NCBI RefSeq assembly: GCF_902706185.1
Contig: NZ_CACSJM010000022.1
Coordinates: 1 to 50,528 of the forward strand
Length of the DNA: 50,528 nt
Reading direction: 5' to 3'
Source: Roseomonas sp. 18066
GTDB lineage: Bacteria > Pseudomonadota > Alphaproteobacteria > Acetobacterales > Acetobacteraceae
Notes under the pieces: model-generated
What the model was told of the DNA's origin: nothing
What the model saw: only the letters and a program-made list of their open reading frames with translations
The model's database searches: none
Program-made: the position numbers and the translations under genes
Shown here: positions 34,360 through 42,894 of the stretch, one piece after another
How positions within the stretch are numbered: position 1 is the stretch's first letter
How the letters are laid out: each line of letters opens with the position of its first letter

Positions 34360-36348
34360 TCAGAAGCGCAGCTGGGTGCCCAGGTAGAAGGTGCGGCCCT
34401 GGCCGTTGCCGGTGGTGCTGAGGAAGGGCACGTATTTCTCGTCCAGCAGGTTGCTGACCCGGGCGTTGAGCTCGACATTCTCCGTCACCTTGGCCGAGGC
34501 GAAGAGGCCGACCAGGTGGTAGCCGTCCTGGCGATCGGTGACGGCAGGGCCGGTGAAGCTGCTGTTGAAGCCCGAGACCAGGCCGCCCGAGACATAGTCG
34601 TAGCGGGCGCCGACGGTCAGCCGCTCGTCGAGGAAGCGGGCGCCGAGGCTGGCCGAGACCACGTCGTCCGGCAGGTACTGGCTGGCGCCGATGCCGGGCA
34701 TCTGGCTCGGCAGGTCGCTGTCGATATGGGTGTAGCCCAGGCTGCCGAAGACGATGCGGGCGTCGTAGCTGACCTCCGCCTCGAAGCCGCGCTGCTTGGT
34801 GGTGCCCTCGATATTGGTGTTCTGGAAGACGCGCTGCGCCGTCACGTAGCGGGCGGCGATATAGTCGTCGACATCCATGACGAAATAGGCGGCACGCGCG
34901 CGCAGCGTGTCGGTCTCGCGCAGCAGGCCGCGCTTCTGGATGTTGACGCCGAATTCCCAGCCCTGCTGCGTCTCCGGGCTCAGGTTAGGGTTGGGGATGT
35001 AGCTGGCCGAGGTGCTGCCCGGATGGCTGCCGCCCAGCATGGTCTCCTGCAAGGTCGGCGCGCGCATGCTGCGCGACCAGGTGACATAGGGCTGCAGCCA
35101 GGGGGTGACATTGGCCGCGAGCGTGATGCGCGGATCGACCGAGCCCTTGGAGATATCGACGTCATAGGCGCCGAAGCGGGTGCTGGTATAGCCCGAGCCT
35201 TCCAGCGAATAGTGGTTGTAGCGCAGGCCCGGCGTCAGCTCGAAGATGCCGTGGCTGAAGGTGGTGTTGCTGAAGACGCCCCACTGGCTCGCGCTGCCGC
35301 TGCCCGGGTTGACGCCGCCATTGGTCGAGCTGACGTCGTCGTGGAAATACTCGACGCCGTTGGTGCTGACCACGTTGATCGGGCCGAGGCTGAAGCGCGA
35401 GGTGTTGGAGACGTCGAAGCCGGCGCCCTGGTCCTCGATGACGCGGCCGACGGCGCTGCCGGTGCCGCCGGTGTATTTCATCGTCAGGTCGTTGTAGGAA
35501 CCGTTGACCCGCAGGTCGACCAGCGGGTTGCCGGCGCTGTAGCGGTAGTTCGCCGTCATCGTCTTGTTGTTGATGGTCTGGCGATAGGAATTGGCGAAGA
35601 AGTCGTTGTCGTAGGCGACGAAGCCGAGGCCGAGGCTGTGCCCGCCGCCGAGGTCGACGCGGCCCTTCACCAGCCCCGACATCAGGTCCTGCCCGGTGCC
35701 GGAGACCGAGGCGTCGCTGCCGTCATGGTAGTTGCGCGACGACCGGCTGCTGATGGCGCCGACGATGCCGACCGGGCCGACCTTGGCCGCGCCCGCGATC
35801 ATCTCCTGGAAGTCGACGCCGTTGCTGCCCCAGCCGAGGCGCGACAGCACGCCGACCTGGCGGCCCGGCAGCAGCACGTCGTCGACATCCAGCGTCCGCA
35901 GGTTGACGCTGCCCGCCAGGCCCCCGCCGCCGGTGCCGACCACCGCGCCGCGCATCACCTCGATGCCGGCCAGCAGGTTCGGGTCGACATAGGTGAAGCC
36001 GCCGGCCTCATGCCCGGTGAAGCGGAAATTCTGCCGCACGCCGTCGATCATGGTGGTGACGCGGCCCTGGCCCTCGAAGCCGCGGATATTCACGGCCACG
36101 CCCGGCTGCTGCGCGTTCTCGCGGGTGAAGACGCCGGGCATGGTGCGCAGCACGTCGCCGATGCGGTTGGCGCCCTCGGTGGTCAAGCGCTCGCGGCCGA
36201 TGCTGTTGCTGGCCGCCTCGCCCGCCTCGGCCGGGACATCGACCTGCGGGATCGGCACGGCCGCCGTCTGGGCGAAGGCCGGCGCCGCCGCGGCAAGCGC
36301 CGCCGCCATGGCGGAGCTCGCCATCAGCTGGTGCAGGGTGGTCCTCAT
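34360..36348 (-). CDS. hmuR: TonB-dependent haem/haemin outer-membrane receptor
   Basis: A 662-residue outer-membrane receptor: signal peptide to about AFAQ, plug domain at about 45-160 (RIGDVLRTMPGVFTREN, VNIRGFEGQGRVTTMIDGVR), then a beta-barrel ending in F (FYLGTQLRF). The VARSNLLD-like NLLDEKY near the end is typical. The ATG at 36348 has AAGGA eight bases upstream; an in-frame ATG at 36372 is less likely. The haem ligand is inferred from the adjacent HmuTUV-HmuS genes. A Fur-like box lies 76-94 bases before the start. Confidence 0.88.
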   Translation of the reverse strand: MRTTLHQLMASSAMAAALAAAAPAFAQTAAVPIPQVDVPAEAGEAASNSIGRERLTTEGANRIGDVLRTMPGVFTRENAQQPGVAVNIRGFEGQGRVTTMIDGVRQNFRFTGHEAGGFTYVDPNLLAGIEVMRGAVVGTGGGGLAGSVNLRTLDVDDVLLPGRQVGVLSRLGWGSNGVDFQEMIAGAAKVGPVGIVGAISSRSSRNYHDGSDASVSGTGQDLMSGLVKGRVDLGGGHSLGLGFVAYDNDFFANSYRQTINNKTMTANYRYSAGNPLVDLRVNGSYNDLTMKYTGGTGSAVGRVIEDQGAGFDVSNTSRFSLGPINVVSTNGVEYFHDDVSSTNGGVNPGSGSASQWGVFSNTTFSHGIFELTPGLRYNHYSLEGSGYTSTRFGAYDVDISKGSVDPRITLAANVTPWLQPYVTWSRSMRAPTLQETMLGGSHPGSTSASYIPNPNLSPETQQGWEFGVNIQKRGLLRETDTLRARAAYFVMDVDDYIAARYVTAQRVFQNTNIEGTTKQRGFEAEVSYDARIVFGSLGYTHIDSDLPSQMPGIGASQYLPDDVVSASLGARFLDERLTVGARYDYVSGGLVSGFNSSFTGPAVTDRQDGYHLVGLFASAKVTENVELNARVSNLLDEKYVPFLSTTGNGQGRTFYLGTQLRF

Positions 36349-36423
36349 CGGGTCGATCCTTTTCTGGCGCATCCGGGCCGCGCGCGGCGGGAGACGCCGG
36401 GGGGCTCGCTGTCATGCTTCCGC

Positions 36424-36442
36424 TTATATGCGAGTGATTATC
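36424..36442 (-). promoter_or_regulatory. Fur-like box before the haem receptor
   Basis: On the minus strand GATAATCACTCGCATATAA resembles the 19-bp Fur consensus in its left half and centre. It is preceded by an AT-rich tract with TTGATATT that also occurs at the second box (40244). The receptor gene can thus be iron-repressed on its own promoter. Confidence 0.6.
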
Positions 36443-36487
36443 AATATCAACATTAAAAGCGGCGTCGCGGCGGGGAAAAGGCCGGCC

Positions 36488-37273
36488 TCAGCCGGCGCTG
36501 CGCGCGGGCGCCGCGTAATCGGCCAGGATGCTGTCGCCGACGGCATGGAAACGAACCGCGTAGACCGGCTCCAGCAGCCGCGGCCGCAGCACCTCGGCGG
36601 CCGCGCCCTGGGCCACGACGCGGCCTTGCGCCAGCAGCACGACATCGTCGGCGACGAAGCGCGCCTGGTTCAGGTCGTGCAGCACCAAAGCGATGCCGGT
36701 GCCGCGCCGTTCCGCCAGCGCCCGCAGATGCCGCAGCAGCTGCGCCGCATGGCCGAGATCGAGGCTGGCGGTGGGCTCGTCGAGCAGCAGCAGCCCGCCC
36801 AGCGGCATCGGCGCCAGCTGCGCGAGCGCCCGTGCCCAATGCAGCCGCTGCTGCTCGCCGCCTGACAGCGCCGCCTGGTCGCGCTCGGCAAGATGCGAGA
36901 CACCGGCTGCCGACATCGCCTCGGCGATGGCGGCGGCGTCGTCGCGCTGTGCCGGCGTCGCGCGCCAGGGCTGGCGGCCCAGCGTCACCACCTGCCGCGC
37001 CGTCATCGGCATGGCGACGGCGACCTTCTGGCTGACCACGGCGCGGCGCCGCGCGAGCTCGGCGGGCTTCCAGCCGCGCAGATCCTGGCCGGCGAGCGTG
37101 ACGCGCCCCGCCACCGGCCGCAGCGCGCCGCTCATCAGCCCGAGCAGGGTCGACTTGCCGGCGCCGTTCGGCCCGACGATGGCGGTGACGCGGCCGGGGC
37201 GCAGCGCGACGCTCACCTGTTGCAGCAACGCCGCGCCACGAACGGCGAAACCGCAGCCCTCGACAGCGATCAT
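36488..37273 (-). CDS. hmuV: Haemin ABC transporter ATPase (HmuV)
   Basis: A 261-residue ATPase. Walker A is GPNGAGKST, the signature ALSGGEQQRLHWARAL, Walker B LLLLDEPTASLD and the switch VLHDLNQARFVAD, all as in HmuV/BhuV. The ATG at 37273 overlaps the HmuU stop by four bases; the frame extends upstream but only as a shadow of hmuU. It powers haem import from the periplasm. Confidence 0.93.
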   Translation of the reverse strand: MIAVEGCGFAVRGAALLQQVSVALRPGRVTAIVGPNGAGKSTLLGLMSGALRPVAGRVTLAGQDLRGWKPAELARRRAVVSQKVAVAMPMTARQVVTLGRQPWRATPAQRDDAAAIAEAMSAAGVSHLAERDQAALSGGEQQRLHWARALAQLAPMPLGGLLLLDEPTASLDLGHAAQLLRHLRALAERRGTGIALVLHDLNQARFVADDVVLLAQGRVVAQGAAAEVLRPRLLEPVYAVRFHAVGDSILADYAAPARSAG

Positions 37274-38289
37274 GCCGACCGCCCGCGCCGCAGCAGCCAC
37301 AGGAAGAACGGCGCGCCGATCAGCGCGGTGACGACGCCGAGCGGCAATTCCGCCGGCGCCGCCAGGCTGCGCGCGCCGAGATCGGCCAGCAGCAGCAGCG
37401 CGGCCCCGAGCAGCGCCGAACCCGGCAGCAGCAGCCGGTGGTCGCCGGCCCCGGCCAGACGCAGCAGATGCGGCACGACCAGCCCGACGAAGGCGACCAG
37501 CCCGGTCAGGGCCACCCCGGCCGAGACGGCGACGGCCGAGAGCAGCACAGCCGCCAGCCGCACATGCTGGACGCGCTCGCCGAGGAAGAACGCCTCCGAG
37601 TCGCCCAGCAGGAAAGAGTTCAGCGGGCGGGCCAGGCTGAGCAGCGCCAGGGTCGGCGCCAGGATCAGCAGCAGCGCGACGGGCAGCTGCGCCATGCGCA
37701 CGCCCGCCAGGCTGCCCAGCGTCCAGAAGGTGATGTCGCGCAGCTGGCGCTCATCGGCCAGGAAGATCAGCAGCCCGGTGCCGGCGGCGCAGAGCGCGTT
37801 GATGGCGATGCCGGCCAGCAGCAGGGTCGCCGCATCCAGCCCGCCGCCGTCGCGCGCCAGCGCCAGCCCGGCCAGCGTCGCCGCCAGCCCGCCGCAGAAG
37901 GCGGCGACCGGCACCAGCCACAGGCCGAGCCCGGCGCCGCCCGCCCCCAGCACGAGGGCGCCGACGGCGGCCAGCGCCGCGCCGGCCGAGACGCCGACCA
38001 GCCCGGGATCGGCCAGCGGGTTGCGGAACAGCCCCTGCATCACGGCGCCCGCCGCCCCCAGCCCGGCGCCGATGATCGCCGCCATCAGCGCCCGTGGCAG
38101 GCGGATGGCCTGCAGGATGGCGGCCTCGCCGGCGAGCGGCGGCGGCAGCGGCGCCCAGCCCAGCCGGTCGGCCAGCAGCGCCGGCAGGGTGGCGGGCGCG
38201 ACGCGGGCCGGGCCCAGCAGCAGCCCGGCCGCCAGCGCCGCCAGCAGCAGCAGCGCGACGCCCGGCAGCAACAGGCGGCGGCGCGTCAT
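37270..38289 (-). CDS. hmuU: Haemin ABC transporter permease (HmuU, FecCD family)
   Basis: A 339-residue permease of the FecCD/BtuC family, with about ten hydrophobic helices. Conserved parts are RLPRALMAAIIGAGLGAAGA, FRNPLADPGLVGVSAGAAL and GLVAFVGLVVPHLLRL. It starts at the base after the HmuT stop and overlaps hmuV by four bases. Confidence 0.93.
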   Translation of the reverse strand: MTRRRLLLPGVALLLLAALAAGLLLGPARVAPATLPALLADRLGWAPLPPPLAGEAAILQAIRLPRALMAAIIGAGLGAAGAVMQGLFRNPLADPGLVGVSAGAALAAVGALVLGAGGAGLGLWLVPVAAFCGGLAATLAGLALARDGGGLDAATLLLAGIAINALCAAGTGLLIFLADERQLRDITFWTLGSLAGVRMAQLPVALLLILAPTLALLSLARPLNSFLLGDSEAFFLGERVQHVRLAAVLLSAVAVSAGVALTGLVAFVGLVVPHLLRLAGAGDHRLLLPGSALLGAALLLLADLGARSLAAPAELPLGVVTALIGAPFFLWLLRRGRSA

Positions 38290-39153
38290 TCAGCCCTGCG
38301 CCCAGGCGCGTGGCGGCAGCGCCGGCAGGGCCAGGGTCGGATGCAGCGCCGCCAGCAGCCGGCGCCGCGCCTGGGCGGCGCGCGGGCCGAAGGCCAGGTC
38401 GGTGGCATCGACGGAGAAGATGCGTCCGGCCGCCGCGGCCGGGGTCAGGGCGATGCCGGGCAGGGCCGCGACGGCCGCGGGACCGCCGGCCTCGGCCAAA
38501 GTGTGGTCCATCAGCAGGATCGCCTGGGGCGCCAGCGCCGCCGCCGCCTCGGGCGAGAGCGGGCGGAACCCCTGGAAGCCCTGGGTGACGTTGCGGCCGC
38601 CGCAGGCCGCGACCAGCGGCACGCCGCGGCCCAGCCCGATGATGAACAGCACCGGCAGGGGGGTGGCGATGGAGGCCGCCGCCGCATCCAGGCTGGCCCA
38701 GTCGGCCGCGACGGTTTCCGCCAGCGCCGCCGCCTCGGCGCCACGGCCCAGCGCGACGCCGACCGCGCCGATCTTCTGGCGCACCGCCGCGATGCCCGAG
38801 CCGTCGGCAATGACCGACAGGTTCAGCCCGCCAGAGCGCAGCACATCCACCACCTGCGGCGGCCCCGCATCGCTGGAGAGCAGCAGCAGGTCGGGCGTCA
38901 GGGAAAAAATGCCCTCGGGCGGCAGGGCGCGCAGATAGCCGACCTGCGGCAGCGCCGTGGCGGCGCGCGGATAGAGGCTGGTGCTGTCGACCGCCACCAG
39001 CGCCTCGCCGGCGCCCAGCGCATAGACCGCCTCGGTCAGCGCGCCGCCGATGGCGACGATGCGGCGGGGTGCGGCAGCAGGGGGAGCCGCCGCGCGGGCC
39101 GGGGCCGCCGTGGCGACCCCCGCCAGCGCCAGCAGGGCGCGCCGGGCGATCAT
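38290..39153 (-). CDS. hmuT: Haemin-binding periplasmic protein (HmuT)
   Basis: A 287-residue class III binding protein with a short signal (MIARRALLALAGVATAAPARA). Marks are RRIVAIGGALTEAVYALGAG, VAVDSTSLYP and LPQVGYLRALPPEGIFSLTPDLLL. The ATG overlaps the HmuS stop by four bases. It delivers haem to HmuUV. The frame runs open far upstream, but that part is a shadow of hmuS. Confidence 0.92.
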   Translation of the reverse strand: MIARRALLALAGVATAAPARAAAPPAAAPRRIVAIGGALTEAVYALGAGEALVAVDSTSLYPRAATALPQVGYLRALPPEGIFSLTPDLLLLSSDAGPPQVVDVLRSGGLNLSVIADGSGIAAVRQKIGAVGVALGRGAEAAALAETVAADWASLDAAAASIATPLPVLFIIGLGRGVPLVAACGGRNVTQGFQGFRPLSPEAAAALAPQAILLMDHTLAEAGGPAAVAALPGIALTPAAAAGRIFSVDATDLAFGPRAAQARRRLLAALHPTLALPALPPRAWAQG

Positions 39154-40196
39154 GCCGCCAGCGGCCGGCCGGCCAGGCCCTCGGCCAAAGCGCGCCAGGC
39201 GGGCAGCTCCGGCTGGCCGGGCTTGCGGGCGCCGAACAGCATAGCGACGGTCTCGCCCTGCGCGTCGAGCAGCTCGATCGAGGTCACGGCGCCATCGGCG
39301 GTGGGCTTCACCACGCGCCAGATCTCGGCGACCTCGGTCTCCTTCAGATGCAGGTTGAAGTCGGGGTCCAGCACGTTGAACCAGCCCTGCGCATCGACCA
39401 GGCGCGAGACCGGGCCGGTATGGATCTGGATGGCGTGGCGGTTGCCGACGAAGAGCATGATCGGCAGGGCCAGCGCCGCCGCCTGGCGCAGCGCCTCGGC
39501 GGCGGCGCCGGCAGGCAGGCGCTGGGCCAGGTCTTCGCCGGCGAGGCGGAAGGCCTGGCGGCGGCTGGCGCCATGCCGGCGCAGCAGGCCGAAGAAGTCG
39601 TGGGTGTCCTTCAGTTCCAGCCATTCGGCGCGCAGCGCGGCGGCATCGACCGGGGTCTCGGCACCAGACTCCACGGCCGGCGGCAGGGCGATCGGCGGTT
39701 CCGCGGCGTCCGGGGCGGCGAAGGCCGCGACCAGCGCGTCCCAGCCGGCGCGGTCGGTGCCTTCGGTCGCATAGACCTTGTGAACGGCCGAGCCGTCATT
39801 GGCAAAGATCTGGATCGAGGGGCGCTCGCCGCCCAGCGCATAGGCATGCGCCCAGCCGCGCGGGAACAGCCGCAGGTCGATATCCGGCCCCAGCACCAGC
39901 AGCGCATGGCCGGTGGGCTCGACGCTCTCGTAGACCCCCTTGCGCTCATGCACCGCCAGCGCGTTGCGGGTCAGCGCCATGACCCGGCCGAGCGGCGTCA
40001 GGCCGCGCAGCAGGTCGAGCCAGTCGGGGCGCAGCGGGGTGGCCTCGCCCAGCGCGCCGGAGGCGACGAGCGCCGCCTCGCTGGCGCCCAGCGCCTGGGC
40101 CGCGTCGCGGGCGCGCAGCCTGCTGCCGGCCTCCACCTGGGCGCGGTGGGCGGCGGCGAGGGCGGCCAGGCTGGCGGGGGGGATCGGGTCGGACAT
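39150..40196 (-). CDS. hmuS: Haemin-degrading factor / cytoplasmic haem-binding protein (HmuS/HemS)
   Basis: A 348-residue protein with the two-repeat HemS layout: each half has an IQIFxxDGSAVHKVYA or IQIHTGPVxxL type segment, and LKETEVAEIWRVVKPT lies in the second half. It binds imported haem in the cytoplasm and either passes it on or helps to open the ring. The ATG at 40196 was preferred to a TTG at 40217 that lacks a ribosome site. It is the first gene of the hmuSTUV unit, downstream of a strong Fur-like box. Confidence 0.9.
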   Translation of the reverse strand: MSDPIPPASLAALAAAHRAQVEAGSRLRARDAAQALGASEAALVASGALGEATPLRPDWLDLLRGLTPLGRVMALTRNALAVHERKGVYESVEPTGHALLVLGPDIDLRLFPRGWAHAYALGGERPSIQIFANDGSAVHKVYATEGTDRAGWDALVAAFAAPDAAEPPIALPPAVESGAETPVDAAALRAEWLELKDTHDFFGLLRRHGASRRQAFRLAGEDLAQRLPAGAAAEALRQAAALALPIMLFVGNRHAIQIHTGPVSRLVDAQGWFNVLDPDFNLHLKETEVAEIWRVVKPTADGAVTSIELLDAQGETVAMLFGARKPGQPELPAWRALAEGLAGRPLAA

Positions 40197-40243
40197 CAGG
40201 CGGCAGCCTTCGCGCAAGAACGGGGGGATTGGTCACGGGGCTT

Positions 40244-40262
40244 GTTAATGAGAGTCATTATC
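40244..40262 (-). promoter_or_regulatory. Fur box before hmuSTUV
   Basis: Minus-strand GATAATGACTCTCATTAAC is a close match to the classical 19-bp Fur box, about 48 bases before the hmuS start. It lies between hmuS and the divergent HxlR gene and shares AT-rich flanks with the box at 36424. Confidence 0.75.
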
Positions 40263-40419
40263 AATATCATCTCACGACTGGCCGCCGCGGCGGATCGGGT
40301 GAAGATCTTCTCGAGAACTCGGTTATTTACTTGAGATTATTTTGCTGTTTCAGCATTGGGAAAAATCATCTCCGCGAGGTTAGGGTATCCGCCGGGATCA
40401 CAAAAGAAGGCAGTTTCTC

Positions 40420-40893
40420 GTGACCAAGTATTCTCCAGGGAACCACCTCGCCCCCGCCGCCGCAGCGCTGCAGACCAGCCTGGATGGCTGCCCCGGCCGC
40501 GGCACGCCGAAACCGACGCCGAAACCCTCCCCCAGGCCGGCGGCCGTGCGCGGCTGCCCGATCCGCGAGACGCTGGAGCATCTGGGCAGCAAATGGACCG
40601 TGCTGGTGGTGATCGCGCTCAGCCGGCAGACCCGCCGCTTCAGCGAGCTGCGCCGCGACATCCCCGACATCTCGCAGCGCATGCTGACCCAGACGCTGCG
40701 CGACCTGGAGCGCGTCGGCCTGGTCGAGCGCGAGCTGCATGCCGCGGTGCCGCCGCGGGTCGACTACCGCCTGTCGCCGATGGGCATGTCGCTGCTGCCG
40801 CCGCTGCTGGGCATCATCGACTGGGCGACGCAGAATGGCGGCGCCATGCACGGCGCCCGCCAGCGCTACGACGCCGCCGCCGAGGCGGAGTGA
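40420..40893 (+). CDS. HxlR-family transcriptional regulator
   Basis: A 157-residue winged-helix regulator. The core is CPIRETLEHLGSKWTVLVVIAL, RRFSELRRDIPDISQRMLTQ and TLRDLERVGLVERE, as in HxlR/YodB proteins; the Cys in CPI is the one used for redox sensing in some relatives. A proline-rich N-terminal stretch of about 35 residues is unusual. The start is a GTG with AGAAGG nine bases upstream; a later start is possible. It is divergent from the haem operon and may share its control region. Confidence 0.85.
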   Translation: MTKYSPGNHLAPAAAALQTSLDGCPGRGTPKPTPKPSPRPAAVRGCPIRETLEHLGSKWTVLVVIALSRQTRRFSELRRDIPDISQRMLTQTLRDLERVGLVERELHAAVPPRVDYRLSPMGMSLLPPLLGIIDWATQNGGAMHGARQRYDAAAEAE

Positions 40894-40902
40894 CGCCCTT
40901 GG

Positions 40903-41030
40903 CCTGACGCGCGGGCAGGACGTCGCGCGCCAGCAGCGTCATGCTCTCGCGCGCCCAGGCCTCGTTGGCGCCGCTCCGATCCATCGCGGCCATCAGCAGC
41001 GTGCCGAAGCGGCCGATCCGCCGGGCTGGT
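40903..41030 (-). pseudogene. C-terminal remnant of a luciferase-like flavin monooxygenase
   Basis: The minus strand reads RRIGRFGTLLMAAMDRSG and then EAWARESMTLLARDVLP. That is the usual last 35 residues of LLM-class flavin oxidoreductases, where FGTLL and the RSMxLxAxxVxP helix end the protein. No start or body is present, and the upstream side runs into the CMD gene. I read it as the leftover of a deleted gene between the HxlR and CMD genes. Confidence 0.5.
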
Positions 41031-41120
41031 GAGCCGATCCGGCTTCCCGCATCATGCCCGCCAGGAGGCTGCGGCGGCGCCGCGCCTCCCCCACCCTGGC
41101 CAGCCCGGAAGCCGCGCCGC

Positions 41121-41624
41121 ATGATCGCCATCCCCGACCTGGCCGAGCATCTGCTCGGCCTCGATGCCGCCTCGCCGCTCGGCCGGCTGCGCCGCCAGCG
41201 CGCCGAGATCCTGGGCCATGAGGAAGCCACCTACCGCGCCCTGGTGCTGCCCGAAGCACCCGGCGGCGTCAGCCTGGCCGAGCGCGCGGGCCTGGCGCTG
41301 CGCGGCGCCCTGATCGAGCGCGAGCTGCCGCTGGCCGCGCATTACCGCGCCCTGCTGGCCGCGACCGCCGACGCCGCGGTCATCGCCGCCGCCGAGGCCT
41401 TCCCCGCGCCCGACGGCCAGGACCGCCTGTCCGTGCTGTTCCGCTATGCCGACAGGGTGACCGAGCGCCCGGCCGAGTGCGGCCAGGACGACATCGACCT
41501 GCTGGCCGCCCTCGGCCTGTCGCCGCAGGATATCGTCGCGGTGACCCAGCTGGTCGCCTTCATCCCCTACCAGACCCGGCTGCTGGCCGGGCTGCGCCAG
41601 CTGCAGCAGGAGCGCGCGGCATGA
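41121..41624 (+). CDS. CMD-domain protein, Avi_7170-like
   Basis: A 167-residue helical protein of the carboxymuconolactone decarboxylase fold that lacks the redox CxxC pair, having a single Cys (PAECGQDDID). It is coupled by ATGA to the AhpD-like gene, the pairing known for the Avi_7170/Avi_7169 families. These are found near flavin monooxygenases and Opp/Dpp transporters, as here. The function is unproven; an accessory peroxidase role is assumed for the pair. Confidence 0.75.
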   Translation: MIAIPDLAEHLLGLDAASPLGRLRRQRAEILGHEEATYRALVLPEAPGGVSLAERAGLALRGALIERELPLAAHYRALLAATADAAVIAAAEAFPAPDGQDRLSVLFRYADRVTERPAECGQDDIDLLAALGLSPQDIVAVTQLVAFIPYQTRLLAGLRQLQQERAA

Positions 41625-42196
41625 CCCGCTTCACCATGGAGGAGGTCGGCTGGGAGCCCCGCCTGCCGCCGGTCGAGGCCGCGACGGCAACGCCCGGGCA
41701 GGTGGCCGCGCTGGAAGCCTGCCCGCCCGGCCAGCGCGGCTCGGCCTATTTCCGCACCCTGGTGCACGACCCGGCCTCGCTGGCCGAGCGCGGCGCGCTC
41801 TTCACCAAGGTGATGTACGCGGCGAAGGGCCTGCCGCGGGCAGAGCGGGAGCTGGCCACCGCCGTGGTCTCCATCGTCAATGGCTGCGTCTACTGCGCCT
41901 CGGTGCATGCCCGCCGCTATGTCGAGCTCAGCAAGCAGGACGCCGTGATGCATGCCCTGCTGGAGCACGGCATCGAGGTGCAGGGGCTGGATGCCCGGCA
42001 GCAGGCCATCGTCGACTATGCCGCCGGCCTGACCCGCGACCCCACGGCGACCACCGCCGCCGGGCTGGCGCCGCTGCGCGCGGCGGGGCTGGGCGACCTC
42101 GAGATCCTCGACCTGATCCATGCGGTGGCGATGTTCGCCAATGCCAACCGGCTGATGCAGGCGCTCGGCCGCTCGGTGCCGCCGGCCGAGGGGTAA
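41621..42196 (+). CDS. AhpD-like alkylhydroperoxidase-domain protein, Avi_7169-like
   Basis: A 191-residue protein with the AhpD redox motif CVYCASVH (Cys89, Cys92, His96) preceded by the usual ERELATAVVSIVNG helix. It likely reduces a peroxide or a reactive product made by a flavin monooxygenase. It overlaps the preceding CMD gene by four bases. Confidence 0.85.
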   Translation: MTRFTMEEVGWEPRLPPVEAATATPGQVAALEACPPGQRGSAYFRTLVHDPASLAERGALFTKVMYAAKGLPRAERELATAVVSIVNGCVYCASVHARRYVELSKQDAVMHALLEHGIEVQGLDARQQAIVDYAAGLTRDPTATTAAGLAPLRAAGLGDLEILDLIHAVAMFANANRLMQALGRSVPPAEG

Positions 42197-42377
42197 GGCC
42201 GGGCAGCAAGGCCGGGTCCGCGCTTGAAAAAGTCATGAAATCGGGCCCATCGGGGGGAATCCGGGCGCCCGGTGGCTGACAGGGGGCGGCCAGCTGTGCT
42301 TCATGGCCCCCGAAGCGCCCGGCCGCGCCGCGATCGCGGCGCGGGCGGGCGCCTGCCAAACGGGAGTACCCATAGCC

Positions 42378-42743
42378 ATGTTCACGCTCGAGATCGGCGG
42401 CCGGCCGATTGCCGTCATCGACACCGACGAGGAGGATGCGCGCGAGCTGGTCGACAGCGCCCCCTTCCGCGGCGATCTGCAGCGCCTGCTGAGCGAGGAC
42501 AAGCCGCTCTGGGACGGCACCGCGCCGCTCACCGTGCGCGCGGCGACCGAGGAAGAGATCGCCGAGTTCGAGGCCAGCGACGACGAGGGCGATGAGGAAG
42601 ACTTCGCCGACGCCGCCGATGACGAGGCCGACGAGGGCGAAGACGGGGAAGAGGACGAGGAGGACGAGGACGCCGCCGTGGTCCTGTTCCTGGTCCCGAT
42701 CACCGACCCGGACGACGACAGCGACGAGGACGAGGAGGCCTGA
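42378..42743 (+). CDS. Conserved hypothetical protein with extreme acidic C-terminal tail
   Basis: A 121-residue protein. The N-terminal 55 residues form a small domain (MFTLEIGGRPIAVIDTDEED, then PLWDGTAPLTVRAATEEE), and residues 57-98 are almost all Asp, Glu and Ala. A short hydrophobic patch (AAVVLFLVPI) and a second acidic end follow. Predicted pI is very low. GGAG is 12 bases before the ATG. The tail could bind calcium, a basic protein or nucleic-acid-binding partners; none is shown. A clear terminator follows. Confidence 0.7.
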   Translation: MFTLEIGGRPIAVIDTDEEDARELVDSAPFRGDLQRLLSEDKPLWDGTAPLTVRAATEEEIAEFEASDDEGDEEDFADAADDEADEGEDGEEDEEDEDAAVVLFLVPITDPDDDSDEDEEA

Positions 42744-42784
42744 AGCAGGCCGCGCCGCCTGACCGGCGGCGCCTCGACCAACCG

Positions 42785-42820
42785 GAGCCCGGGGGCAGCC
42801 GCCCGCCGGGCTCTTTTTTT
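42785..42820 (+). terminator. Rho-independent terminator
   Basis: An 8-bp perfect stem (GAGCCCGG with CCGGGCTC) is followed by seven T. It lies about 40 bases past the acidic-protein gene. Confidence 0.85.
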
Positions 42821-42894
42821 GCGCGCCCGCCACCGGCATAGGCCTGGCTGCCGGCGCCGGCCTATACTGCCCGCCCCAAGCGATGGAGGGGCCG

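Noticed and set aside
37438..39774. Plus-strand open frame of 778 codons over the haem transport genes
   Set aside because: Antisense to hmuU, hmuT and hmuS, with Gln/Arg/Gly-rich composition and no domain.
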